A stretch of DNA of 63,275 bases from Linderina pennispora. Lineage: Eukaryota > Kickxellomycota > Kickxellomycetes > Kickxellales > Kickxellaceae. The stretch lies in contig NW_024468292.1 of the NCBI RefSeq assembly GCF_002104995.1, forward strand, positions 1-63,275. Reading direction: 5' to 3'. A program made the position numbers and the translations under genes. The notes below the pieces were generated by a model. That model saw only the letters and a program-made list of their open reading frames with translations, was not told where the DNA came from and made no database searches. This document shows positions 19,823 to 30,038 of this stretch, piece after piece (position 1 is the stretch's first letter; each line of letters begins with the position of its first letter).

Positions 19823-20229
19823 GATAGCTAACTGGAGAATGACTGAGGGCGATGCGCACGCCGGTTTTCTGTGTTAAAATAGACTGCAGAAGACATGTGG
19901 AATGTTCTTTAGCAAAAAGTAGGTGTCCCTCGCCGTCTTGGCACACTGGTATGTCAGGACTGGACTACAGAAAGCGCGTCTTGCAAACTGAAGGTGTGTG
20001 CTAAGGAATATTCTCTGTTGATTTCCGTCCCTTCCAAAAGAAAGCAGACAGCCTTCAATAAAGAACCAACCCCCAGAATCGCCTGATATTACGCTGCCAG
20101 GTATAGTCCAGGTGTATCCTTATCAGCACATGTTAACAAAATCGTAAGAGGATATCATACTGCGTGAACAAAAAGCGCATTTCTTTGAGCCAGTAACTCG
20201 CCTCACTACCAACCATGAGCAAACCTGGG
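19823..20229. other. intergenic spacer
   Basis: Lies between the two tubby-like copies. No independent gene is seen. Confidence 0.5.
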
Positions 20230-20826
20230 CTAACTCCATGATGCATATATGGCTACATTGCTGTGGCTGTTGGCATGGGTCCTTGTGATAGTGAGTGCAG
20301 TTATGCCAAGTGCCAAAAGAGAAAGCACTCGAAGCTCATTGCTAATTCCAGTCTTGAATTCCAGGATGCCAGGACCGTCCTTCCAGAACTTTGTGCAGTC
20401 AAACGTGGCAATGGCTGCCTTTTTGCTGTCAAGTAGCTCCCACTGAGTCTTCAGCGCTTTAGTGTTCCACTTGTACTTGACCCCTTGCGCATCTGTAAAC
20501 TTCCATCCCAATTGCATATCTCGCTGCTCCATTTTGTAGGGAACACCCCGAGCTATGGCGCTGGCACTTCTCGTCGAGACCTTGTCGATTAGTGCATTAG
20601 CTACAGTACTACCGCTTGTCGGCATCACTCCAGCAACAACAGTAGTATCGTCATTCACATCCACCGTCAGGAGGGTTACGTGAGGAAACTGAGCTACGAT
20701 GCGATAGGCCTGCATGCCAGACCTTGCGGCGGCTTGTCTGGTGTCGAACCTGCCATTGTAGAGCACAATGTTCTTGTGGTATTCCAAGTTGCGCAGGGAG
20801 GAGCAGGTATATGTTTCAAGAGACAT
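20230..20826 (-). CDS. tubby-like (DUF6593-like) domain protein
   Basis: 198 aa, intact, with a TATA box (20884-20890) 58 bp upstream. The pattern of beta strands, with RLGW/LGWKFTDAQGVKYKWNT and WELLDSKKAAIATFDC.., resembles the tubby-C-terminal/LURP-one superfamily domain annotated as DUF6593 in fungi (W-x-F-x-D-x-x-G-x-x-Y-x-W, then a strand ending in an A-x-F pair). This is recalled, not searched. The C-terminal 35 residues include a hydrophobic segment (VLSLLALGITALTIT) that could be a membrane anchor. The function is unknown. It has a broken paralogue 400 bp downstream, so this is a locally duplicated family. Confidence 0.65.
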   Translation of the reverse strand: MSLETYTCSSLRNLEYHKNIVLYNGRFDTRQAAARSGMQAYRIVAQFPHVTLLTVDVNDDTTVVAGVMPTSGSTVANALIDKVSTRSASAIARGVPYKMEQRDMQLGWKFTDAQGVKYKWNTKALKTQWELLDSKKAAIATFDCTKFWKDGPGILEFKTGISNELRVLSLLALGITALTITRTHANSHSNVAIYASWS

Positions 20827-20883
20827 AGGTTATAGCTATTTAGTAAAGGAGAGTTAGTAGAAGAGCGAGGCGCCCTCAAGCCC

Positions 20884-20890
20884 CTTTATA
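20884..20890 (-). promoter_or_regulatory. TATA box of the tubby-like gene
   Basis: TATAAAG on the minus strand, 58 bp upstream of the ATG. Confidence 0.6.
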
Positions 20891-21463
20891 TTCATTCAAA
20901 GCGCCAGACTGCCATTCTAGTACCTGTGGATTGCTTTCACAGGCTTGGTACGCTGATGTCTCTGAATGTAGCCAATAGCCACGAGCCTCTCGGCTACCGA
21001 AATTCTGAAAGAAGCCCAGGGAAATAGCTGCAGGTGCAAATCCAGGATTGAAGATCACCTGACCGCTCCTCTCAGAAAACTTGGAATGGCCGACGAATAC
21101 AAACACGTACAAACCACTTGGCAATTGGCAACACGAACACCCTAAAGTGTGCTGAGGAGTCATCTTTTTCTCTACTAGATATCTACATGGAGACAGTTCT
21201 GCAAAATCGCACGTCAAAATCGTACATGGCTGCCCTGTCCATGAAGCCCGCGGAGGTATCCATGGCCGCTTTGCTTGGGAATCAGTCGCTAGGCATTTTC
21301 TCAGCAGCTATCCCTTGCGGTATATATCGATACCCTAAAGGCTATAAAAGCGAAAGCAGAGTACTGTCTACGAGCACTTGGAAGGCAATGGACAATGCAC
21401 CTGCCATCCACCGGGTCATGGATATAGCTGAGAAAGGCAATCTCGGGTGGGATGTGACTCTAG
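20891..21463. other. spacer with small unassigned frames
   Basis: A plus-strand frame (21118-21471) and a minus-strand frame (20876-21217) partly overlap. Neither shows a domain. The plus frame is preceded internally by a TATA-like CTATAAAAG at 21341-21350. I cannot decide whether either is expressed. Confidence 0.3.
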
Positions 21464-21604
21464 TTAATTAGTGTAGCTCGTCTCGGAATACATGCCAATG
21501 TGATTTCTTGCATGGCCCAAATAGTCGCCAGGTGTCTTGATATTTTTGAAACAACTCTGACAGCTGTAGTTTCCTTTTGCCTTAGGCTTAAGAAGAGTGG
21601 CCAT
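21464..21604 (-). CDS. 46-residue single C2H2 zinc-finger-like protein
   Basis: A tiny open frame from the ATG at 21604. It encodes one finger with spacing C-x2-C-x12-H-x3-H (CQSCFKNIKTPGDYLGHARNH spans the ligands), preceded by a basic segment (LLKPKAKGNY) and followed by a short tail. A TATA box (TATAAAA, 21695-21701) sits 91 bp upstream of the ATG, which supports real transcription. It may be a micro-protein or the only surviving exon of a longer gene. No neighbouring exon is evident. Confidence 0.4.
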   Translation of the reverse strand: MATLLKPKAKGNYSCQSCFKNIKTPGDYLGHARNHIGMYSETSYTN

Positions 21605-23547
21605 TGTTCTTGAGAATGTTCTGGTTTGTAGAAATACGATGTTCAAGGCAAGTATTCAACTACCCCAGTGCTGCTACCTAAGCCCATCCTCTGGTTTTAT
21701 ATTGCTCTGAAACATCTTTATCAGCCATGCCTGCGTTTGAACGTCACAAGAGATAAATGACAGCATATTGCATGCCATACAAACCGTCACCATCAACTAA
21801 TCACAATGTGGCGTGTTCTAGTCAGTGCTTTTCGCATCTTCGTTTACCAGGGAGCTGTCAGCAGCCATATGAGACTGGGATAACTCACACCTCAGGCGTA
21901 AACCCACTGGTTGTGATATAAAGCAATGCCCCACACTTCAGCTATTGATTTACACATCAGCAAGCAAGTGACAGTGCACACTGAAGGCTGCTCCGTCATC
22001 ACCCGCAAATGAGGGTAAGCGAATTCAGGCTTGCTAATTGCGTTGCTGCTACCAAGCTGCGGAACCCAGACTAGGGCTTTTGTGTTTTGCCATTTTCTCT
22101 GCCCCAACGGTGGAGTTCCGGAGCGACGAAACGAAAAGGGCAACAGCAGCAATTGCAAGGATACTCACACTTCCCCAAACCCCACCACGTGTTACTTTCA
22201 GCGCTTGGTGATGATGCGACAGGTCAATCTCACCAATGCCTCCATTTGGGAAGCAACTCACGGAATAATGTCACGCTGAGGGATTTTGGTCACAATAATC
22301 ACAAACCTGTCGACTCGGCCTTTGCTCGCCACCTGGACCGCCACCTCCGCTCATCCGGAAAACAAACCTTTAAAAGGTCACTCAATGGCCCAAGAGCTGC
22401 AGCAAAATGAATTTTCTCCACATGATAAAACCGGCTTCAGCCGACAATCATACAGCCCGCTAGTGCCATTTTCTACCGTGCACCTTGCATGCACATCGCC
22501 TGTAGCTCGCGCGACCACTATAGTATTTCATATATTGCATACTATCATGCAAAGCGTATGTATGTAGTGTTGGTAGATGGCCACCTAACATACAGCGTAT
22601 TTGCACTTCCGCCACACGTGGCAGTACAGCTGCCAATTGGAATCCCTAGATCCAAATCCATACTCCAAACTCCAAATCAGTTCCCATGGCACCTATTTCG
22701 GCATAGCGGAGCTGCAAAGCCTAGACGGATCTACCATTCCTTCTCATGAGCTATCTGCTTCCCTCATCTGCCTTCTGCGGAACAGTATCCTCTCGGCATG
22801 AATAAGCATTCATGTGCAAACATACCAAACATCCAGCTTTCCCACCCAATGAGCTCAGAATGATACCGCCTGGCGTGATCGTTGTGCGATATTAGTTGTT
22901 CTTCATCTTTCCCCCAAAAACAACGTCGCAACATTTCACCGATGGCATGCTGATCGGCGAATTCTTCGTTAAACTAGCAAGGAGTGCCCAGTATAGCTTG
23001 AAGAAGGCAGCTGTTGGGTTGCGCTCGCCATGCACGTCGCCTATAGAATGCCCAGGCTGCAAGCCGATCTGGATGCAGCTGCTTGACACCTAATGTCGGC
23101 GCAGCATGGGCAGAGTCATTTGGGCCACACTCCATTCCCCAGCCTGGTCAATCCCTGTTCTGCCTGCACCTGCCTAATACGTGGGAAGGCACAGAAAGGC
23201 CGCAGAGGATGTATGGTGCAATCGCCCCATTTTGCCCCTTGCTGTACCACATATGGAAACCGCTACATCTGTGCGGCCCAGTAATATTTCTATCCCAACT
23301 GCCTTCGCCCAATGAGTACGCTACAGAGCCCCGCTTTTGGGGGACAACGACCACGGGCGCTGCCAACCAACTCAGCTGTGTGATTTTGGACACAAGGTGC
23401 GGCTAGACTGTCGACTATCTCTCTTTCTAGCCCCCTAGCTCTAGCATAAGGATTGAGCTGACCAATGCCTTTGCGACCCGATGGTACCATTGCTAAGCAG
23501 AGAGGCAAAATGGCCGAGAGAGCATTCGTATCCACCAGGTTTTTGGG
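21605..23547. other. gene-poor spacer
   Basis: About 1.9 kb without a supported gene. Short frames on both strands overlap antisense. It includes CACGTG motifs at about 22189 and 22614 and ends in the promoter of the transporter gene. Confidence 0.45.
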
Positions 23548-23554
23548 TATAAAA
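23548..23554 (+). promoter_or_regulatory. TATA box of the amino-acid transporter gene
   Basis: TATAAAA, 117 bp upstream of the ATG at 23671. Confidence 0.65.
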
Positions 23555-23670
23555 CCCCTTGAACTTGCCCTCCAGGAACGCAAAATTTTTCTAACAATCT
23601 AAAGAACCCCTCACCACCTTTTTGTTCCGCTCTCTTTGTAATATTCCTACTCAACTCATTACTAGCGAAA

Positions 23671-25044
23671 ATGAGCAATTCCGAGTCAACGACCGCTCCC
23701 CCGAGCCGTCCAACCTCCGTCAACAAGAACTTTTCCAACGGGAAGGCTGACTACGCCATCTCCCAGACCGGATCCGAAGCCAACGGCGAGTACGACCACA
23801 TCCACCGCACCAGCTCCTCCTTTGGCGCCTTCTTCAACATGGTCGGCATGGTCTTGGGCTCCGGTTCCCTGCAGCTTCCCTACGTCCTGGCACGCGGCGG
23901 CTGGGTTGGCCTAATCATCATGGGGGTCTGCGGTATCATCGCTGTGTTCAGCTCCATCATCACCATCCGCTGTCTGCACGCCGTGCCCGGCAAGCGCCTG
24001 CTCGGATTCGTCGACATTGGCCAGGCCAGCTTTGGCAAGCCAGGTCGCTACGTCGCCTATTTCTTCCATGCCCTGTACTGCTTCGGCAGCACCTGTCTGT
24101 ACATCATCCTGGCCGGCACTACTATCCACACGCTGCTCTTGCCGACGGGCGTGAACCTGAGCGAGAAGTTCTGGATGTTTGTCTGCACCTTCATCATGTG
24201 GGTGCCGTACATTATCCTGAAGCAGATGGCTGAGACCGCAATCATCAGCATGTTTGGATTCCTCTCGAGCGTCGTTGTTGTCCTGATAGCCGTTGTTATC
24301 GCCTTCAGCAAGCCGTACCTGCAGAGTGATCACGCCCCCGCCGACAATATCCACGCTGTCATCCAGGGCACCGATATCAACCATGTGTTCTGGGACTGGG
24401 CTGGTGTGCCCACCGCCATGGCCACCTTCTCGTTCGCTTTCGCCGGCAATGCCATCTACCCGTACATTGAGGGCAGCATGCGCAACCCGCAGCACTGGCC
24501 GTATGTCTCCATGTGCGCCATGGCTATCATCACTGCCTTCTACATGCTCTGCGGTGCCGCTGGATACCATGCGTACGGACATCTTACAGTCTCGCCGATG
24601 CTCGATAACCTGCCGCGCGGTGCCCCTAGCGTGGCGGCTCAGATCATGATCGTCATTCACGTGATTATTGCCGTGCCCGTGCTTATGACCTCGTTCGCTA
24701 TGGAGGTCGAAAAGTCCTTCAACATCACGCCCCAGTTCATGGGCAAGTGGAAGGAGCGCATCACCCGCACCACCATGCGCACTGTGCTTCTGGCCGCACT
24801 CATGGGCGTCTCTATGGCCATTCCGTACTTCTCCCAGGTTATGACGCTTGTTGGTGCCCTGTCCACGGGATGCGTGTTCTTGATCGAGCCCATTCTATTC
24901 TACTGGAAGCTCTACGGCATCCGCAACATCCCTTGGTATGAGCACATTGTCGGCGTCATCATGCTGTTCCTGGGTATCCTGGCCATGGTGCTGGGCACCA
25001 AGGACGGCGCTATTGCCTTGAGGGATGCCATCCACGGCAACTAA
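23671..25044 (+). CDS. amino-acid/auxin permease family (AAAP) transporter
   Basis: 457 aa, single exon. A hydrophilic N-terminus of about 45 residues is followed by roughly 11 membrane helices. FFNMVGMVLGSGSLQLPYVLARGG in the first helix is the family's substrate-binding region (GxGxLxLP). WDWAGVPTAMATFSFAFAGNAIYP in mid-protein, containing PTAMATFSFAFAG, is the conserved inner helix. This is the Avt-like branch, with members in vacuolar or plasma membranes that move neutral or aromatic amino acids with protons. The substrate and location are not deducible. The gene sits tail-to-tail with the Cbf1-type gene. Confidence 0.9.
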   Translation: MSNSESTTAPPSRPTSVNKNFSNGKADYAISQTGSEANGEYDHIHRTSSSFGAFFNMVGMVLGSGSLQLPYVLARGGWVGLIIMGVCGIIAVFSSIITIRCLHAVPGKRLLGFVDIGQASFGKPGRYVAYFFHALYCFGSTCLYIILAGTTIHTLLLPTGVNLSEKFWMFVCTFIMWVPYIILKQMAETAIISMFGFLSSVVVVLIAVVIAFSKPYLQSDHAPADNIHAVIQGTDINHVFWDWAGVPTAMATFSFAFAGNAIYPYIEGSMRNPQHWPYVSMCAMAIITAFYMLCGAAGYHAYGHLTVSPMLDNLPRGAPSVAAQIMIVIHVIIAVPVLMTSFAMEVEKSFNITPQFMGKWKERITRTTMRTVLLAALMGVSMAIPYFSQVMTLVGALSTGCVFLIEPILFYWKLYGIRNIPWYEHIVGVIMLFLGILAMVLGTKDGAIALRDAIHGN

Positions 25045-25303
25045 CCTCACAGGAATCCCCTGCTAGACATGCACTTTCTCACATTAATCATGCATCTTCA
25101 TGTAATTCTTTTCATTATCTTCCTTTTGAAAAATGCAGCCACCCAGTACCAGCTTATGCTAGTTAGCGATGACGTGACAGATGTGTCGGAGAATTGCATA
25201 GATCGTGCTTGAGCAGGGATACTGCATTTATTAAATAATAGATTGAAAAATACGAGAATAGTTGGGTACTTTGGCAAGCAGACAGGTAAAGCAACAGAGG
25301 GTC

Positions 25304-26254
25304 TCAGTGCTTGCTATCACGATTCTTCTTCTTTGATGACTTGGAATGCTTCTTAGACCGCTTCTTGGATGGCTTTCCTGAAGCAGCTGCCTTTGCCGCC
25401 ACCTGCATAGCTTCGACATCAGCACTCGTGCCTTCACCATCGTCCTCATCGTCCTCGTCCATTTCCATGCCATCTTCCTCCTCGGCGTCATCAGTGTCGT
25501 CCTCGGCCTTTGCATGGCCCTGCGCGCTAGCAACAGCTGCTGCTGCCGCGGCTGCCATAGCACTGACATCAACATCAGAGTGGAACGCCGCGCTATGATC
25601 CTGCAGCTCCTCCTCTTCCTCGACTGGCGACTCGCCAAGCTTCTCTCTGAGTCTCCTATTCTCTGCCTTGAGCTGCTCGTTCTGGCTCGTCAGCTCCGAA
25701 ATCGCCTGGTCTGCCAGCAGCTTCTCGATCGTCCACTTCTCAATGTTCTTTGCCTCAGTCGCCTTCAGACGGTGGATGTAGTCAACGGCCTGGGCCAGGA
25801 TGCGACCCTTGTTCTTCTCTGCGCTCGGCACCAGCTCTGCCAACCGATCAATTCCCTGGTTGATCACCTCTCGCCGACGCCGCTCCACCTCCTTGTGGCT
25901 CTCCTTGCGCTGCTTGTGCCACTCATCCGATCCAGGAGGAGGTGCTTCACCGCCGCTGCCGCCGCCACCCGTCCGCTTGCGCTTACCCGACGTGTTTCGG
26001 TCTGATAGGAACGGGTTGATGGGTGTGCCATCCGTGCGGCTCTCGGTGGCCGGCGCTATTGGCACAGGCGCCGGGTGTGCGCTTGTCGACGCCGTCTGGC
26101 TCGTGTTGGTGATGCTGTTGTTGCGTGGTGCTATCGCTGGGTAGCCTGCTGGCGCGCTGCTGTTGTTCGAGGCGCGTCCTGGCAACACGTGTGCCTTGTC
26201 TTCGATTTCCAAAAGTACGCTGGCCTGGTCAGCGGCTGTTGTTGGCGACGCCAT
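25304..26254 (-). CDS. CBF1: Cbf1-type bHLH-leucine-zipper transcription factor
   Basis: 316 aa from the ATG at 26254; the frame extends upstream only through a TTG. The basic region QRKESHKEVERRRR carries His120, Glu124 and Arg128, the trio that reads CACGTG. Helix-loop-helix runs to about 165, followed by KNIEKWTIEKLLADQ and a heptad Leu zipper to about 205. This matches yeast Cbf1, which binds centromere element I and E-boxes of sulfur-pathway genes. Residues 250-285 are acidic and Ser/Ala-rich, and the last 20 are Lys/Ser-rich. Two CCAATCACGTG motifs lie upstream, suggesting self-regulation. The centromere role is inference only. Confidence 0.9.
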   Translation of the reverse strand: MASPTTAADQASVLLEIEDKAHVLPGRASNNSSAPAGYPAIAPRNNSITNTSQTASTSAHPAPVPIAPATESRTDGTPINPFLSDRNTSGKRKRTGGGGSGGEAPPPGSDEWHKQRKESHKEVERRRREVINQGIDRLAELVPSAEKNKGRILAQAVDYIHRLKATEAKNIEKWTIEKLLADQAISELTSQNEQLKAENRRLREKLGESPVEEEEELQDHSAAFHSDVDVSAMAAAAAAAVASAQGHAKAEDDTDDAEEEDGMEMDEDDEDDGEGTSADVEAMQVAAKAAASGKPSKKRSKKHSKSSKKKNRDSKH

Positions 26255-26450
26255 TGGCTGCAATGGTCAAAAGGTGGTGTGAATGGAGTTCAAAGCGAGC
26301 AGAAACAAGAAATTGTTCTCGTGAAATGTACCTTCCAGCACTTAAAGAGGTGAAAAATGGCAAAAATGTGGGCTCTGTCACGGGAGTGGAAGAGGAAGAA
26401 GCAAGCTCGCAGCAGTAGGCATGCACCGCCCTGCCCCTACGCGCCGCCCA

Positions 26451-26461
26451 CCAATCACGTG
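26451..26461 (+). promoter_or_regulatory. CCAAT plus E-box element (CCAATCACGTG)
   Basis: CACGTG at 26456-26461 preceded directly by CCAAT, about 200 bp upstream of the Cbf1-type ATG. Confidence 0.55.
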
Positions 26462-26519
26462 GTCGGGATACAATCTCACTTGAAAATGGGCCTCAATAAT
26501 CGACCTCTGCACCCCCAAA

Positions 26520-26530
26520 CACGTGATTGG
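26520..26530 (-). promoter_or_regulatory. second CCAAT plus E-box element, inverted
   Basis: The same 11-bp motif on the opposite strand (plus reading CACGTGATTGG), 58 bp beyond the first copy. Confidence 0.55.
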
Positions 26531-27267
26531 CTGGAATGCAGCATCGGCAGAACGAGGCCGTAAAGCACAGGTGACAACAGCCGGCTGGCGAGTGAAGCGG
26601 GGGCAAACAACAGTATGCACATGCATAACAGGGGTCTGCCTAGGGATAGCACCTCTGCCGTCAGACCATGCTACCGCGAAACAGCGAAGGGGGTGCTTCA
26701 AAACTACAAGCAGCAGCCTAATTTGATAGCCAGCACCTGCGTCGCTTTTTTTTTTTTTTTGGACTACTGTACCAATGCAGCTGGTGAACATACAGAACTA
26801 CTCAGTACTACGTTTGTCTAGGACCACTCTGTTCGCCGTCTGTGTTGGCATCCGATGCATGTTTGAGCTGTCCAGGTGGCTGCCCATACTCAGACACCTA
26901 TGGCCAAGATCCTAACCTTGAGTTGTTTGATACGGGGTAGCTAGCTACAAATGCCTGTGTCAGAATAAAAGGGCTGCATGTATGGATATCGAGCTTGGTG
27001 ATGAGTAGTGCATATATACGACTCATCATTGCAGCTAGTAGAAACATGGCGCTCGATACCTGTCCCAGATTAAATTTGTCGCCACTGACAAGCAGAAGTT
27101 TTATGAATATCGACTCAACGCCGCATACAGCTAGTATTGGTTGCATCTGTACGGGTCTACCAAGTGAGAAGTTCCAGAATTGTGATGCTTTATTGGTGCC
27201 AAAGAAGAATTGAGTGAGACTCGTCCTGAGGCTTGGTGATTAGTGTAATGTCATTGGCTATCTAAAA

Positions 27268-28840
27268 ATGGGCATTTCAAGACTCCGCTTCACACATATG
27301 ACTCAGGCCGGTTGTGACAGTTGTGCATTGTGTACACAAGCTTCTCTCATTCACATCTCTCTGATTTTTAAGCCTTATTTACATTCTTTCACGGATAGAC
27401 TTACTTTAAACCTAAACACGTTAGCTGCCGACAAGCTTGTTGCTGGCGTTCTGTCCTGTGTAATCGAGACAACCAAGAAATGTGAGCATTCCCCCGATAC
27501 ATTTTTAGTGGTGTATCGACTATCAGCTGTGTGTCGTCAGTGGAGAGACCACCTAAAACAACCACTATGCAGCAGGGCCATCTTGCACAACAAATGAACA
27601 AGCCGCTCCAACATGATAAACTCCCAACGCACACACGACAAGGGGTATACCAATATTGGATTCATCGTTTCCATGGGGCTGACGACAGAAACAAAACAAC
27701 TCGATATACACGATATCCCACCTGAGGGCACATGCACATTCGCAGCGGCACTAGATGAATTCAAGTTAACTTCACGCTCTTGGGAGAATATCACCTCGCT
27801 TCATCTTCGTGGTCATACACCTGGTGATACTGGGCGTTTACCAACAGATATCTCCAACCAAATTCTGTCGCGTCTTGTGCCCTGTCTTCCATTGATTGTC
27901 GTGATACAATATTATCCATTTTCCCAGTTAGCTGCTGGTAGCCCGCTGGTCTTAACACAGCTTATTGCTTATTACTTATTACTTTTCACGACTACGCAGC
28001 CTTCATGCATACATACCACTGCCTGTTGAGACAATGGGACCAATTAGTAGCCACCTCACCATTCTTAAGCTGGACTTTATCACTGGGCTCATGTCGCCAA
28101 GAACGGTAAAGTTTCCTATCACCGCACTACAGAAGCTAACCATCGTTGGGCTTACCAAAGAGTTTCACTGGTCGTGGTATAGAGATGAAACCCCTGACAC
28201 GGCTATATTCGCCAGCTTAATTTACCTAGTATTGGTATATCGTGCTCACTCTCCCCGAAGAGCCACATCTTTTGCCAGTCTTGGACTACACTTCTCCCGC
28301 CTGAGAGTGCTGAATGTATCGAAGGCCCTTTGCTATCACACTGATTTCTATTCGGTGTTCGACCACGCACCTTTACATACACTACAAGCGACTGAGTTTA
28401 GAAGACACATGGGTTATTTGAGCCCCAACCTTATCAGGAAAGCTGGCATGTTTATATCATGCCTATATATGGAGCCACTTAATGTCAGGATGACAGCAAT
28501 GAACCTGTACACTGACATACTGGCCATGTCGTCCAACATCAGAACCGCAGCACTACATTTTATACCATTGACGCCTATATCTACTGTAAACTGGTTTGTC
28601 CTTCAAACTTTTTTTCTCAGGGACTGTGGGATTTCATATTCAAGCATTGAAAATATTCTAATGCAGCTTCCGAAGTTGCTGAGATTTACTATACTTCTCC
28701 TTCCTTTATCTCAGTCTTCTCGATATGGAATCACCACCATGGATATGGACACAAGTGATTATTCTGTATCATTGAGCACGTCACTTCAAACATTCTCACT
28801 CAAGTCGAGTCGAGGATATCTTATCCCAACATTTGTCTAA
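27268..28840 (+). pseudogene. F-box/LRR-type protein gene, interrupted
   Basis: Plus-strand coding sequence from the ATG at 27268. The first part contains an F-box-like end (LSAVCRQWRDHL..). It meets an in-frame TGA at 27595-27597, continues in the same frame (DKGYTNIGFIVSMGLTTETK..), then shifts by one base near 27970-27990 into a long stretch with Leu-rich repeats (LTILKLDF, LQKLTIVGL, LRVLNVSK) that ends at 28840. No GT..AG intron convincingly removes the stop. Such F-box/LRR proteins recruit substrates to SCF ubiquitin ligases and form large families in Kickxellomycetes (recalled). Two breaks of different type favour a pseudogene. Translation from the middle ATGs remains possible. Confidence 0.6.
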
Positions 28841-29132
28841 TGCATTTGCTAGCTGATCGTACGGACGCCATCGCTGCTGGACCTCCGTATTACCACACCG
28901 GTTACCGAAGGAATCAGCCAGTTCATTGCATTCAAGAGAAGGGACATTAAAACCACAAGCACGCATGTAATACGAACCCATGGGTCATGATAAACTGATA
29001 GCCAATGGACGTGCTATGAGCACAACTGTTTTATGCTGGTTTTAATTTATTCAGTAAAAATGGACTAGTAGGAAATAGTAATAGGCGACTTCAGGGTCGA
29101 TGAAGGTGATAGGTAGCGGTGGCTTTGTACGA
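28841..29132. other. intergenic spacer
   Basis: Lies between two convergent accessory genes. Nothing is recognised. Confidence 0.4.
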
Positions 29133-30038
29133 CTAGCTAGCAGTATCTTCATAAATGATGAACTCCATGCGATGTTTCGCGATGTCCTTGAAAACAGTTC
29201 CACACTGGAGCACTTTTGGCTTGGCATTCAAAGCGCCTGAGCCAATCTTGTAATCCGGGGTATATTCAACGGGCTGATCAGCTGGGATCCAGGAAACCCT
29301 TAGAACTGCAGCATGACTGTTGAACTTTCCATAGATTATATGGTCATGGCGGCCCGCCAAAGTGTAATTGCCGCGGCCAACGATGCTCACTATAAACGTG
29401 TCCTTGCCACATCTGTCAACGGCAGACATCTTGTATTCGTTTCCATGTGGCTCAAATCGATACCCCTTCGGCTTGTATGAGTACTCGCAGACATGGCCAA
29501 ACTCGTTGGCTGGAAGTGAGAATACACGGCATAGGTTTACCATCAGTTCTTTGCAATCGCCAAAAAAGTCCACTACCTCAGAGCTTTGGAGGTCAACGTA
29601 TTTTCCAACAAGTGAATGGAGGTTACCGTCACGATTGAACTTGACTATCCGTATCTTTACACCATGCAGGAGTAGAATGGGAACAGTTAGGCGAGTTGGC
29701 TGATGCTTCCAAATCTCGAGAGCAAGAATCCCCATTTCTTCTAGAGCATCATCAGGTATGGTGTCGGTGGGTGTCGTCTGTCTGCACACGACAGCTGAAT
29801 GGGCAGAGTAAAAATCGTACATGGGTGCAGTACTGTAGCAAATAAGATAATCAGCATTCCTGTTAGTCCCTGGAATGCAGTGCGTTTGATAGCTGACAAG
29901 TTTGTATGGAAGCGCACTTTGTCTGCCATACAAAGAAATTCTGCATGTCCAGGTATAAACATCCCACAAGCCGGTAAAAAGGCTCAACAATTGCCCCCGA
30001 GACATAAGCTCATCGTCGGAGTCTTCATGTTCCGCCAT
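29133..30038 (-). CDS. FunK1-like protein truncated before the kinase core
   Basis: 301 aa from the ATG at 30038. The order of motifs matches the N-terminal domain of fungal FunK1 kinases: TRLTVPILLLHG, then RIVKFNRDGNLHSLVGK, LPANEFGHVC, then a beta strand with DTFIVSIVG and the start of an N-lobe, HAAVLRVSWIPADQPVEYTP. It continues as far as KHRMEFIIYEDTAS and stops. A full FunK1 would next reach the HRDIS-type catalytic loop and the DFD motif, which are absent here and downstream. A TATA box lies at 30250-30256. It is either a real truncation with a retained regulatory domain or a recent pseudogene. Family assignment is from memory. Confidence 0.6.
   Translation of the reverse strand: MAEHEDSDDELMSRGQLLSLFTGLWDVYTWTCRISLYGRQSALPYKLVSYQTHCIPGTNRNADYLICYSTAPMYDFYSAHSAVVCRQTTPTDTIPDDALEEMGILALEIWKHQPTRLTVPILLLHGVKIRIVKFNRDGNLHSLVGKYVDLQSSEVVDFFGDCKELMVNLCRVFSLPANEFGHVCEYSYKPKGYRFEPHGNEYKMSAVDRCGKDTFIVSIVGRGNYTLAGRHDHIIYGKFNSHAAVLRVSWIPADQPVEYTPDYKIGSGALNAKPKVLQCGTVFKDIAKHRMEFIIYEDTAS

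Larger units (their letters stand above)
26255..27267. other. intergenic: Cbf1-type gene promoter and spacer
   Basis: Contains the two E-boxes listed separately and a T15 run near 26746-26760. The minus-strand frame at 26898-27146 has no recognisable domain. Confidence 0.5.

Noticed and set aside
21118-21471. 117-codon plus-strand frame as a gene
   Set aside because: No domain and an antisense overlap with another frame. Left as an unassigned frame in the spacer entry.
22049-22261. 70-residue minus-strand frame with one hydrophobic segment
   Set aside because: No TATA box, no homology recognised and no conserved neighbour. It overlaps other frames.
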